Shown piece by piece: positions 40,314 to 48,424 of a DNA stretch of 64,000 bases (its first letter is position 1; every line of letters starts with the position of its first letter). The notes beneath the pieces were generated by a model. The model saw only the letters and a program-made list of their open reading frames with translations. It was not told the DNA's origin and ran no database searches. The position numbers and the translations under genes were made by a program. Origin of the DNA: Ignatzschineria sp. F8392. Its GTDB lineage: Bacteria; Pseudomonadota; Gammaproteobacteria; Cardiobacteriales; Wohlfahrtiimonadaceae. The DNA lies in the NCBI RefSeq assembly GCF_002252045.1, contig NZ_NEFF01000007.1, positions 1 through 64,000 of the forward strand, written 5' to 3'.

Positions 40314-40341
40314 AAAAGATCTATCATTGAATAGATCTTTT
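40314..40341. terminator. Bidirectional terminator between the MFS gene and truC
   Basis: AAAAGATCTAT (40314-40324) and ATAGATCTTTT (40331-40341) form an 11-base stem with loop CATTGA followed by more T residues, between convergent genes. Confidence 0.85.
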
Positions 40342-40460
40342 TTTATTTTAACCAAGCCATTAATCGATCCATAAGAAGGGTGTTAGAGCCACGAGACAAC
40401 TACCGCGCACACATCTTATCTCAAAAGATGATATCAAAAGGTAATATCAAAAAATGATTC

Positions 40461-41315
40461 TTAAGAATTATGGAGCCCTGTTGAGGTAATAATAGAGGGA
40501 TCCCATCCCAATCTTGTCAACAGAGTTATCCACAAGTTATCCAAAGAGGCTGTAATCGTTAAAGGTTCTCCACTTTTAGGATGCGCTAAAGTGATACGAT
40601 AAGCGTGTAATAGTAATCGCTCAACATCATAATGCTCTCTAAAGAGCCTATTATGCCGTAAGTCACCATAGGTGCTATCTCCGACAATGGGATGAGAAAA
40701 GTGATTCATATGCCGGCGCAATTGATGTTTTCTCCCCGTCTTGGGGATTAAAGAGAGAAGTGTATAACGAGATGTTGGGTATTTCCCTGTGGATAACGGT
40801 ATCTCACATTGAGCTAAAGGATGGTAGAAAGTAATCGCTTCTTGATCAGCTATCTCTCCCCGATCTCGATCGGCAATCTTATCGCGGATAAAGGAGAGCG
40901 GGGAATCAATCACCCCTTCATTCTCAACATATCCTCTCACTAAGGCGAGATACTCTTTTTTTAGCGAATGTGCCATAAATTGCGCCCCTAAAGCGCGAGC
41001 ACTCGCTTGATCTAAAGCAAAACAGAGTACGCCTGATGTTGGTCGATCTAAACGGTGTACAGGATAGAGATAGGCACCTACTTGATCTCGCAATCGTTGT
41101 AGAACAATCTCCGTTACTTTAGGATCGAGAGGAGAGCGATGAACAAACCAACCACTAGGCTTATCGATAGCGATCAAAGTATCATCCTGATAGAGAATCT
41201 TTAAAGGCTTTACGGGCATATCAACCGCCGATATCTCCTTTAGGGGATCATCCAGCCTCTCATTACTTCGATTTTGATGATCTAATAGCGAGGGCGCTTT
41301 TAGATTACTTATCAC
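40461..41315 (-). CDS. truC: tRNA pseudouridine(65) synthase TruC
   Basis: TruC isomerises U65 in tRNA. It has the RluA-family catalytic HRLDRPTSGVL (Asp90 of the long form), LYQDDTLIAIDKPSGWFVHRS, and the TruC-specific KTGRKHQLRRHMNHFSHPIVGDSTYGDLRHNR. The GTG start at 41315 overlaps the gspG-like stop (GTGA) with a purine-rich RBS, and gives a 30-residue N-terminal extension; an internal ATG at 41219 would give the family length. Third gene of aroA-gspG-truC. Confidence 0.92.
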   Translation of the reverse strand: MISNLKAPSLLDHQNRSNERLDDPLKEISAVDMPVKPLKILYQDDTLIAIDKPSGWFVHRSPLDPKVTEIVLQRLRDQVGAYLYPVHRLDRPTSGVLCFALDQASARALGAQFMAHSLKKEYLALVRGYVENEGVIDSPLSFIRDKIADRDRGEIADQEAITFYHPLAQCEIPLSTGKYPTSRYTLLSLIPKTGRKHQLRRHMNHFSHPIVGDSTYGDLRHNRLFREHYDVERLLLHAYRITLAHPKSGEPLTITASLDNLWITLLTRLGWDPSIITSTGLHNS

Positions 41316-41752
41316 GACTCTATCCCCTCACCTCGATGTTGAGTAATATCACGATTAAGACCTTTTCCGCCCCGTTTTTTATCCGCACCAAAAGTCATAA
41401 TTTGATAATTTTGCTCCGATGCCTCGTAGAGATAGGGCACGCCCCAAGGATCAATTAAGATCTCTTCTCGAATATAGGGGCCATTCCATGCCTGATCATC
41501 AGACGTTTCTAACAAAACCGTAAGGCCTTCTTCTGTTGTTGGGTAACGATTGAGATCATCCCGAAAAATCGCTAAAGCCCCCTCTATAGAGCGTAAATTC
41601 TGCTTCACTTTAACCCGTTTTGACTCATCATTAATCCCTAAAATATTTTGAGAAAACATAGTGATCAAAATAGCACCAATAACCGTTAAGATCATCAATT
41701 CTACTAGTGAAAAACCCTGCTTATAGACAGTTTTAAATGTATGTTTAAACAT
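41312..41752 (-). CDS. Type II secretion pseudopilin GspG-like protein
   Basis: The product has a class III prepilin signal (QGFSLVELMILTVIGAILI), a GspG-type spine helix and the C-terminal calcium region (YPTTEEGLTVLL, WNGPYIREEILIDPWGVPYLYE, TFGADKKRGGKGLNRDI) that defines the major pseudopilin. ATG 41752 is chosen; GTG at 41767 is an alternative. It sits alone between aroA and truC without other gsp genes, so it may assemble with a secreton elsewhere, or serve another filament such as a DNA-uptake pilus. Confidence 0.82.
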   Translation of the reverse strand: MFKHTFKTVYKQGFSLVELMILTVIGAILITMFSQNILGINDESKRVKVKQNLRSIEGALAIFRDDLNRYPTTEEGLTVLLETSDDQAWNGPYIREEILIDPWGVPYLYEASEQNYQIMTFGADKKRGGKGLNRDITQHRGEGIES

Positions 41753-41775
41753 CGAAGATGACCCCACTAAAATCT

Positions 41776-43062
41776 CTATTTTGTAACTTTCGCAAAGAGC
41801 TCAAAATAGGTTGGGAAGGTCTTATCGACACATTGAGGATCTAAGATCGTAATAGGGGCTTTAAGTGAGAGAAGGGAGAAACACATCGCCATCCGATGAT
41901 CATCATAAGTTTCAATTTCGACATCGGGAGAAATCTCTTCTTGGGGATAGATCACCAAATAATCTTCCCCCTCTTCCACCTTCACACCCACTTTACTCAA
42001 TTCTGTCGCCATTGCGGCAATTCGATCGGTCTCTTTCACGCGCCAGCTTCCAATGTTGCGTAATATGGTCTTTCCCTTGGCAAAAACAGCCAAAATTGCC
42101 AATGTCATCGCCGCATCAGGGATGTGGTTACAATCGAGATCAATTCCTCTTAAAACGCCATTTTGAGGCTTAGAGACATAGATCTCATTTTCCCCCCACT
42201 CAACCTCTGCACCCATCTCTATTAAAGCATCAACAAAGCGGATATCTCCTTGAATAGAGGAGGTTCCTACCCCTTTCACTGTTAAAGGCCCTGCTAATGC
42301 CCCTAAAGCTAAAAAGTAAGAGGCACTAGAAGCATCGCTCTCCACAAAAAAAGTGCCTGGAGTGGTAAATTTAGTATCTGCAGGAATAGTGAAGGACTCA
42401 AAATCGTGATGGGAAATTTCAATACCAAATTGGCGCAAAAGCGTTAAGGTGATCTCTATGTAAGGCTTAGAGATTAAAACGCCTTCAATATCGATTGTGA
42501 TCTCTTTTTGTAAGAGCGGTAGTGCGATAAGAAGAGCTGTTAAGTATTGGCTCGAAACATCCCCTTTAATGGAGACTCGATCAACCTTAAAATCCCCCTT
42601 GCCGATCTTTAGGGGCGGATATCCCTCATTTTGAAGATACTCGATCTGACATCCCAAGGTTCTTAAAGCATCCACTAGATCTTTGATCGGTCGCTCATGC
42701 ATACGGGGTATTCCTGTTAATTGATACTCTCCCTGATTGAGAGCAACCGCTGCAGTCAAGGAGCGAAATGCAGTCCCGGCATTCCCCAAGAAGAGAGAGG
42801 CATTCTTATTGGGAAATCCATGAGAAGATCCCGTAACCTCAAAAATACGGGCAGTAGGATCTTTTTCAATAATCTTTATCCCCAAAGTACTTAAAGCTTC
42901 CAACATTCGCTCTGTATCATCACTCTGTAGCAGATTGATGATGGTTGTAACGCCTTCTGTGAGTGCGGCTAAAAGTAAAATTCGATTTGAAATACTTTTA
43001 GAACCAGGAATGGTGACAGAACCTGATGCCGAGTCAATTTTAGGTAAATTTAGTTTCATCAT
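41776..43062 (-). CDS. aroA: 3-phosphoshikimate 1-carboxyvinyltransferase (EPSP synthase)
   Basis: AroA makes EPSP in the shikimate pathway that feeds TrpE. It has GSKSISNRILLLAAL, LFLGNAGTAFRSLTAA, GIPRMHERPIKDLVDALRTLG, SSQYLTALLIALP and the C-terminal RVKETDRIAAMATELSKVGV and DHRMAMCFSL. The ATG at 43062 gives 428 residues. NAGTAFR carries the class I LFLGNAGTA motif. It leads the aroA-gspG-like-truC operon. Confidence 0.96.
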   Translation of the reverse strand: MMKLNLPKIDSASGSVTIPGSKSISNRILLLAALTEGVTTIINLLQSDDTERMLEALSTLGIKIIEKDPTARIFEVTGSSHGFPNKNASLFLGNAGTAFRSLTAAVALNQGEYQLTGIPRMHERPIKDLVDALRTLGCQIEYLQNEGYPPLKIGKGDFKVDRVSIKGDVSSQYLTALLIALPLLQKEITIDIEGVLISKPYIEITLTLLRQFGIEISHHDFESFTIPADTKFTTPGTFFVESDASSASYFLALGALAGPLTVKGVGTSSIQGDIRFVDALIEMGAEVEWGENEIYVSKPQNGVLRGIDLDCNHIPDAAMTLAILAVFAKGKTILRNIGSWRVKETDRIAAMATELSKVGVKVEEGEDYLVIYPQEEISPDVEIETYDDHRMAMCFSLLSLKAPITILDPQCVDKTFPTYFELFAKVTK

Positions 43063-43335
43063 TGTAGCTAAATCCAATTACAGAAGAGGTATCAAAGTAT
43101 TGATCGATCCCTATCAAAAAGTTCTATTTTTCAATTATTTGCAACGAATTGCTGCAATTTCTGCACAAATCACAAATTTATTGATAGTAATTTATTGATA
43201 GACATTGTAAGACGTGTAGACAGTTTTTAGGCTAACCCTTGTTTATGCCCTCATTTATCCACTAGATCAATGATCTTACCACATCATAACGATTCTATAC
43301 TCGCTATTCTTAATTGACCCTAAAGCTTCCCAAAA

Positions 43336-43363
43336 AAAAGAGTTAGTTTTAGCTAACTCTTTT
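43336..43363 (-). terminator. Terminator of the amino-acid binding protein gene
   Basis: AAAAGAGTTAG (43336-43346) and CTAACTCTTTT (43353-43363) form an 11-base stem with loop TTTTAG; the upstream A-run gives a U-tract on the minus strand. The rest of 43063-43432 shows nothing else I can assign. Confidence 0.85.
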
Positions 43364-43432
43364 CAGTTTCAAAATCTTACTAACTACTCAATCTTCAAAT
43401 TAAGTGCTTTAAACCTCTCTTAAAGCATTGTT

Positions 43433-44212
43433 TTACTCTTTCTCAGGCTCTTTCCCATAGACATCGTAATCGAAATATTTTGCTTCAACTTCTTGATAAG
43501 AACCATCTTCACGAGATGCTTGAATCGCCTTATTGAATCGATCTAAAAGTGCAGTATCCGATTTACGAAGACCAACTCCTACACCCTCTCCTAACCACTC
43601 TTCATCAAAAAAGGCAGGTCCTATAAACTCAATTTTTCCTGCATAATCTTCTTTCAGATAACCGATATCTAACGGTACAACATCAGCAAAGACTAGATCA
43701 ATTCGTCCTGTTTCAAGATCCATCATCGCTTCATCTAAACTACGATAACTACGAATATCAGCAGATCGACGATATTTGTCATTCATATAGATCTCATGGA
43801 TCGTTCCACTTTGAACACCAATCTTTTTACCTTTTAAACCTTCATCCGTAATATCGATGTTTTTGCCAACAGGAATGACGAATCTTGCAGGTGTTTGGTA
43901 ATACTTGTTACTAAAGTTAATCGCCTTTTTACGAGTATCTGTAATTGACATTGACGCTAAGATCGCATCGATACGTTTAGTGTTTAAAGAAGGGATTAAA
44001 GCATCAAAGTCCACTTGAACAATTTCACATTTCTGTTCCATCTTTTCGCAAAATAATTTTGCTAGATCAGGTTCAAATCCTTCAATTGTCTGATTTTCAG
44101 AGATGTAACTAAAAGGAGGGTAAGAGCCTTCGATCCCTATTTTAATGACATCTTGAGCCATTACTTGCGTAGCAAATAGTAGGGAACTACCAATAATTAA
44201 TTTTTTTAACAT
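43433..44212 (-). CDS. Periplasmic basic amino acid binding protein (ArtJ/HisJ type)
   Basis: This 259-residue family 3 binding protein has a cleavable signal of about 19 residues and the lysine/arginine/ornithine group pattern: IGIEGSYPPFSYISENQTIEGFEPDLAKLFCEKM, CEIVQVDFDALIPSLNTKRIDAILASMSIT, and ADVVPLDIGYLKE. No permease or ATPase gene is adjacent. It may serve an ABC transporter encoded elsewhere. The specificity (Arg, Lys, His) cannot be separated by eye. Confidence 0.87.
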   Translation of the reverse strand: MLKKLIIGSSLLFATQVMAQDVIKIGIEGSYPPFSYISENQTIEGFEPDLAKLFCEKMEQKCEIVQVDFDALIPSLNTKRIDAILASMSITDTRKKAINFSNKYYQTPARFVIPVGKNIDITDEGLKGKKIGVQSGTIHEIYMNDKYRRSADIRSYRSLDEAMMDLETGRIDLVFADVVPLDIGYLKEDYAGKIEFIGPAFFDEEWLGEGVGVGLRKSDTALLDRFNKAIQASREDGSYQEVEAKYFDYDVYGKEPEKE

Positions 44213-44306
44213 AGCAAACCTCTAATGAATGATCGATCAATACTCTTGTCTATAATTCTTATATTCATCTCTTTAAAGAATAAAAGATAATGATGAGTCG
44301 ACAGAG

Positions 44307-44442
44307 TTATCCACAATTTACCGCCTTTGTTGAGGAATAATCAAGTTTTAGCCCCCTTTTTTTCTGTGTATATCTCTCATCATAAATAGAGGGATGAGTT
44401 CGGGGATAAATCGAGAGCTTTTTTATCACGAAGTTATCCACA
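44307..44442. repeat. Two TTATCCACA motifs in the brnQ 3' region
   Basis: Exact DnaA-box 9-mers occur at 44307-44315 and 44434-44442 in a gene-free stretch of 430 bases (44213-44642) that otherwise has only promoter-like AT sequence for the downstream binding protein and the brnQ terminator. Confidence 0.5.
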
Positions 44443-44556
44443 GGTTTCTACCGCTTTTTTGCGGATAATTATCCTAAAGTGATATTTTTATCCCTTCTAT
44501 CACTTTAAAAAGGGGGAGTAAGTGGCCAATAAGGTTTTCTCTACATCAAAAAGGAA

Positions 44557-44588
44557 AAAACCGCTAATAGCTGAATATTAGCGGTTTT
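44557..44588. terminator. brnQ terminator
   Basis: AAAACCGCTAATA (44557-44569) and TATTAGCGGTTTT (44576-44588) form a 13-base stem with loop GCTGAA, flanked by A and T runs, 55 bases after the brnQ stop. Confidence 0.88.
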
Positions 44589-44642
44589 TAGATAGCATCT
44601 TCAATTACTCTGTCTATCTTTTATCTTTCATTTAATCCTGTA

Positions 44643-45965
44643 CTAGTTACGTTTGATCGCTTTTCCTAAGATCAATCCAACGACAAGAGCTACAATCGCC
44701 GGAACCATCCAACCCATACCACTCTCCTGGTACGGCAGATAGTTGAGGAATGATGTGATAGATGTCTTAAATCCAGAATCATCGAGATACCCCAAAATAA
44801 CTGAAATCGCGCTGATAACAAGCGTGACATAGATCGGCAGTTGGAACGCAAGATTAGGCATTCCTTTTAAGAGGCGATCGATAAAGATTAAGACAATTAG
44901 AACAATTGTGATGGGGTAGATAATCAGAAGAATCGGAACGGCCCCCATGATGATTGAGCTTAAGCCTTGGCTGGCAAGAATAAAGCTAATCAAGGTGAAG
45001 ATTACCGCATAGACACGATAGGAGATCTTGCTGTAGATCTCATTAAAGTAGCTACTTACTGCAACAATAAGGCCGATAGCCGTTGTTAAACAAGCAAGTG
45101 TCACGATTAGACTTAAGAGGAATCGACCTGCTTCACCATAAGTTAGACGCGCAACACCAGTTAAGATGGAGGTTCCCATATTTCCACCGGCTGCTTCCGC
45201 TTCTGTTAAAGGATAGTTATTCCCCATCCATGCGAGTGAAATATAGACTAAACCTAAACCTACTCCGGCAATAATAGCCGCAATAGAGGCTTGCTTAAAG
45301 ATCGATTTCTGTTCCGTTAAGCCCGTTGCTTTGACCGCATTGAGAACAATGATTGAAAACGCCACCGCCGCTATAGTATCCATTGTTTGATAGCCTTCAG
45401 AAAATCCTACAAAGAAAGGTGCTTTCTGAAATTGCTCAGATACCTCTGTGATTGGTGTATTGAGATCAAAAAATGATTTGATAATCAAAAGCACAATCGT
45501 GATTAAAAGGAGTGGCGTTAAAATTTGTCCGACACGATCGACTAGTTTTGTTGGATTAAGTGCGAGATAGAAGGTTAAACCAAAATAGATTACTGAAAAG
45601 ATAACTTTTGATGAAAAGGTCTCAATTCCACCTTCTAAGAAGGGAAGGACCGCCATTTCGTAAGAGACCATTGCTGTTCTTGGGATTGCGAAGAAAGGAC
45701 CAATGGTGAGATAAATCACCACCATAAAGACCAATGCAAAGAGTGGGCTTATGCGTCTAGCCTCAGAGCGAAATCCTTCATTCGAAAATGATCCGGCAAT
45801 AATGCCGACTAGTGGTAAGCCGACTCCAGTCACAATAAAACCGAGAATAGCTGGAAGAAAGTTAGTACCACTTAATTGCCCGACTGTCGGGGGAAATATT
45901 AAGTTACCCGCGCCGAAAAAAAGCGCAAATAACATAAATCCTATAAATAAAGTTCTTTTAGACAT
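44643..45965 (-). CDS. brnQ: Branched-chain amino acid:cation symporter BrnQ
   Basis: The 440-residue protein has about 12 hydrophobic segments and the LIVCS family features: FMLFALFFGAGNLIFPPTVGQLSG at the N terminus, VVIYLTIGPFFAIPRTAMVSYEM, and SEGYQTMDTIAAVAFSIIVLNAVKATG. It imports leucine, valine and isoleucine with sodium. It is monocistronic with a long leader (45966-46391 holds a DnaA-box cluster and no T-box or clear operator). Confidence 0.93.
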   Translation of the reverse strand: MSKRTLFIGFMLFALFFGAGNLIFPPTVGQLSGTNFLPAILGFIVTGVGLPLVGIIAGSFSNEGFRSEARRISPLFALVFMVVIYLTIGPFFAIPRTAMVSYEMAVLPFLEGGIETFSSKVIFSVIYFGLTFYLALNPTKLVDRVGQILTPLLLITIVLLIIKSFFDLNTPITEVSEQFQKAPFFVGFSEGYQTMDTIAAVAFSIIVLNAVKATGLTEQKSIFKQASIAAIIAGVGLGLVYISLAWMGNNYPLTEAEAAGGNMGTSILTGVARLTYGEAGRFLLSLIVTLACLTTAIGLIVAVSSYFNEIYSKISYRVYAVIFTLISFILASQGLSSIIMGAVPILLIIYPITIVLIVLIFIDRLLKGMPNLAFQLPIYVTLVISAISVILGYLDDSGFKTSITSFLNYLPYQESGMGWMVPAIVALVVGLILGKAIKRN

Positions 45966-46191
45966 ACAAATTAATCTCTAGAAAATGCAATTCAACTAGC
46001 GCTTTTGCGTGAGTTGATTAATTACAGATCATTATTCTTATAACAATTTTGATGTTTTTCAGAATAATCTCTCAGATTTTTTAGTAGTTAAAGAAATCTG
46101 AACCCAAGCTGTCCTCGAAATAATAAATTATTGGTATCCTTTTATTATTATCATCTCTTTTATAAAGATTGATGATGATGAGCAGCCATAG

Positions 46192-46360
46192 TTATCCACA
46201 GTTTTTGATAAAAAGCAGTGAATAACTCATCTTAAGCCTAATTTTAGCTGTTGAAAAGTGGTTGTATAAATATCTGGATCACTTTGTCGATAAAAAAATG
46301 AAAAGTTATCCACGAGTTATCCACATTTTTGTGGATAACTTTATACTAAGGGTTATCCTC
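46192..46360. repeat. DnaA-box cluster between brnQ and rdgB
   Basis: TTATCCACA-like sites lie at 46192-46200, 46306-46314 (TTATCCACG), 46317-46325, 46330-46338 (inverse) and 46352-46360 (TTATCCTCA). The sites at 46315-46340 form an inverted pair, AGTTATCCACA ... TGTGGATAACT, able to fold into a hairpin just after rdgB on the minus strand. It could be a replication-linked binding cluster, an rdgB terminator, or both. Confidence 0.6.
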
Positions 46361-46391
46361 AGGATATATGGATAACTATTTAAGATGTTGA

Positions 46392-46994
46392 TTATAGTGA
46401 TAAAATTTTATTGAGGAGCTGTTGAAGCGCATTATTTCGGTGGGAAATTTGATTTTTTAGAGCGGGCGGAAGAAGACCAAAGGTCGATTTTTTTTCGGGA
46501 TAGAAGAAGAGAGGGTCATAGCCAAAACCTTCATTACCTTCAATATTTTCGGTAATAAAACCATGAACTTCCCCTTCCGCGATGAGTGGAACAGGATCCT
46601 CTGCATTGCGAAGAAGAACAAGAACGGCTTTGAAGTAGGCAGCACGATCAGCTCCCGACAGATGACTCATCTTCTCTAGTAATTTAAGATTATTGTCATG
46701 ATCATTGCCAGAATCACTATAGCGAGCAGAGTAGATCCCAGGCTCCCCCTTGAGTGCCGGGACAACAAGACCAGAATCATCTGCTAATGTGGGAAGACCG
46801 CTCTTTTTTGCAGCATCTCGTGCTTTGATGAGCGCATTTTCAATAAAGGTTAAGCCATTCTCTTCAGGATGGGATTCAATATTGAGATCTCTTAAGGAGA
46901 GGATCTCGATATTAAGGGGTTCGAAAAGTGCTTTAAACTCCTTAATTTTTCCTTGATTATTGGAGGCGATTAAGATTTTCTGAAAATTTTTCAC
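46392..46994 (-). CDS. rdgB: dITP/XTP pyrophosphatase RdgB
   Basis: RdgB removes non-canonical purine nucleoside triphosphates. It has SNNQGKIKEFKALFEPL, TFIENALIKARDAAKKSGLPTLADDSGLVVPALKG, PGIYSARYSG-like (PGIYSARYSDSG), and GFGYDPLFFYPEKKSTFG. The GTG start at 46994 follows AGGAGATATTCTT and gives 200 residues, the family length; the extension to 47072 is rejected. It lies 90 bases after folK in the same direction. Confidence 0.93.
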   Translation of the reverse strand: MKNFQKILIASNNQGKIKEFKALFEPLNIEILSLRDLNIESHPEENGLTFIENALIKARDAAKKSGLPTLADDSGLVVPALKGEPGIYSARYSDSGNDHDNNLKLLEKMSHLSGADRAAYFKAVLVLLRNAEDPVPLIAEGEVHGFITENIEGNEGFGYDPLFFYPEKKSTFGLLPPALKNQISHRNNALQQLLNKILSL

Positions 46995-47084
46995 AAGAAT
47001 ATCTCCTAAATTAGATTGTGATAGGGAATTAAAAAATGGAAAGAGATTTATAATGGCAATCTGAATTGGCAAATAATGAATGAC

Positions 47085-47600
47085 TTAAGCATGGGGCGTA
47101 ACTTTGGGAATTAGCGGTGGATCTTCCACTTTTACGATATCGAAGCGATCCGCTAATGTTTCAAGACATTTTGACAATGTGCCATGCATTGCCGTTTCTA
47201 GCGTAGGTTCAATTTCTAGTAGTGGTAGCAGCACAAAGGCGCGTTCATGCATAAAGGGGTGGGGAATGGTTAAACGCTCGATATCGATTTTTTGATCATT
47301 GTAGAGCAGAAGATCAATATCGAGCGTTCTCGGCCCCCAATGTATTGTTCGCTCTCTTTGATGTTTCTTCTCAATTTCCTGCATTGCTTCAAGTAACTGA
47401 AGTGGAGAGAGGGATGTGCCTATCTTAACCACGGCATTAATAAAATTGGGCTGTTTTGGACCAATGGGAGGGGTTTCATAGAGGGAGGAGATCGCCAGTA
47501 GAGTAATTTCTGCACTATTTTGGATCTCTTTAATCGCTGTTTTAACCTGTAAAAGGGGATCATTAAGATTAGATCCTAACGAGAGATAGACGATATTCAT
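47085..47600 (-). CDS. folK: HPPK, folate pyrophosphokinase
   Basis: FolK transfers pyrophosphate to 6-hydroxymethyl-7,8-dihydropterin in folate synthesis. The 171-residue protein has YLSLGSNLNDP, SSLYETPPIGPKQPNFINAVV, the catalytic RTIHWGPRTLDIDLLLYND and IPHPFMHERAFVLLPLLEI. It is divergent from the cold shock gene and may share a transcript with rdgB. Confidence 0.95.
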   Translation of the reverse strand: MNIVYLSLGSNLNDPLLQVKTAIKEIQNSAEITLLAISSLYETPPIGPKQPNFINAVVKIGTSLSPLQLLEAMQEIEKKHQRERTIHWGPRTLDIDLLLYNDQKIDIERLTIPHPFMHERAFVLLPLLEIEPTLETAMHGTLSKCLETLADRFDIVKVEDPPLIPKVTPHA

Positions 47601-47720
47601 ACTGTTTTTTTAACCTGTTTTAAAAATAATTAAAATATATATCTTGCATTTAGAGGAATTTACGCTTAATGTTAGAACCTGTCTACAAGATAAAAACTTG
47701 AGACAGTATTCTATTTTTAA

Positions 47721-47739
47721 ATATGATCGTTGATCATAT
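47721..47739 (+). promoter_or_regulatory. Hairpin in the cold shock gene leader
   Basis: ATATGATC (47721-47728) and GATCATAT (47732-47739) form a perfect 8-base stem with loop GTT, 23 bases before the start codon. In cold shock genes leader RNA structure controls translation; it could equally be a palindromic operator. Confidence 0.45.
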
Positions 47740-47762
47740 AAGTTTTATTTTTGAGGTTTTTT

Positions 47763-47966
47763 ATGCGTATTGGAACTGTTAAATGGTTCAATGAATCCAA
47801 GGGATTCGGTTTTATCACTCCTGATGATGGTGGTGCAGATGTATTTGTACACTTCTCTACAATCCAAGGGGATGGCTTTCGTACTTTAGCGGAAGGTCAA
47901 AAAGTTGAATTTGAAGCAAAAGAGAGTGATCGTGGTCTTCAAACAACAGTTTGTAAACCTGCTTAA
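47763..47966 (+). CDS. Cold shock domain protein (CspA family)
   Basis: A 67-residue single-stranded nucleic acid chaperone with RNP1 KGFGFI and RNP2 VFVHF, plus [21 protein letters not shown]. The ATG at 47763 after GAGGTTTTTT is the true start; the longer frame begins with TTG. It is monocistronic, followed by a strong terminator. Confidence 0.94.
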   Translation: MRIGTVKWFNESKGFGFITPDDGGADVFVHFSTIQGDGFRTLAEGQKVEFEAKESDRGLQTTVCKPA

Positions 47967-48068
47967 TTCTATTTAAGTAATGAGAGTCGGCGTTTAGTTG
48001 TTCCATTGAATTGTTAGTTAGCATTGCATTAATTAGTAACCTCTAGAACACACAAAAACCGGACACAA

Positions 48069-48099
48069 AAAAAGCCTCTAAGCTACTTAGAGGCTTTTT
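48069..48099 (+). terminator. Terminator of the cold shock gene
   Basis: A 14-base stem, AAAAAGCCTCTAAG (48069-48082) with CTTAGAGGCTTTTT (48086-48099) and loop CTA, lies 100 bases after the stop. Confidence 0.9.
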
Positions 48100-48336
48100 C
48101 ATTTTTCTACTACTTTCGTTTCTTAATCATTTTTGATTCAGGGAGCTATTTTCTCTATTGATAATAACTACTATTAATAACTATTGTTATAAGTACCGAT
48201 ATAAGAGTAAGAGCTTGCTATAAGCTTTATCGTGTCGAATAAGAAGGGTAGAGCGGTAGTGTTAACGTTGATAGATCATAAAGATTATAGATTATAGACT
48301 TAATGATTCTAGATCTAGAAATAGAAATAGAAATAG

Positions 48337-48370
48337 AAAAGAGATTAACTTTCAATAGTTAATCTCTTTT
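48337..48370 (-). terminator. icd terminator
   Basis: AAAAGAGATTAACT (48337-48350) and AGTTAATCTCTTTT (48357-48370) form a 14-base stem with loop TTCAAT. It is preceded on the plus strand by a short AGAAAT tandem repeat (about 48318-48340) whose complement supplies U residues. Nothing else is seen in 48100-48424. Confidence 0.85.
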
Positions 48371-48424
48371 TTAGGTTCTCTATAAGATTATATAAAATCT
48401 TCAATCTTGAGAGATATCCACATA

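Noticed and set aside
41865-42173. Plus-strand 102-codon ORF over aroA
   Set aside because: Antisense frame in a well-conserved gene; no support for expression.
46315-46340. CRISPR-like spacing of TTATCCACA repeats
   Set aside because: The repeats are only 9-11 bases, irregularly spaced and partly inverted; not a CRISPR array.
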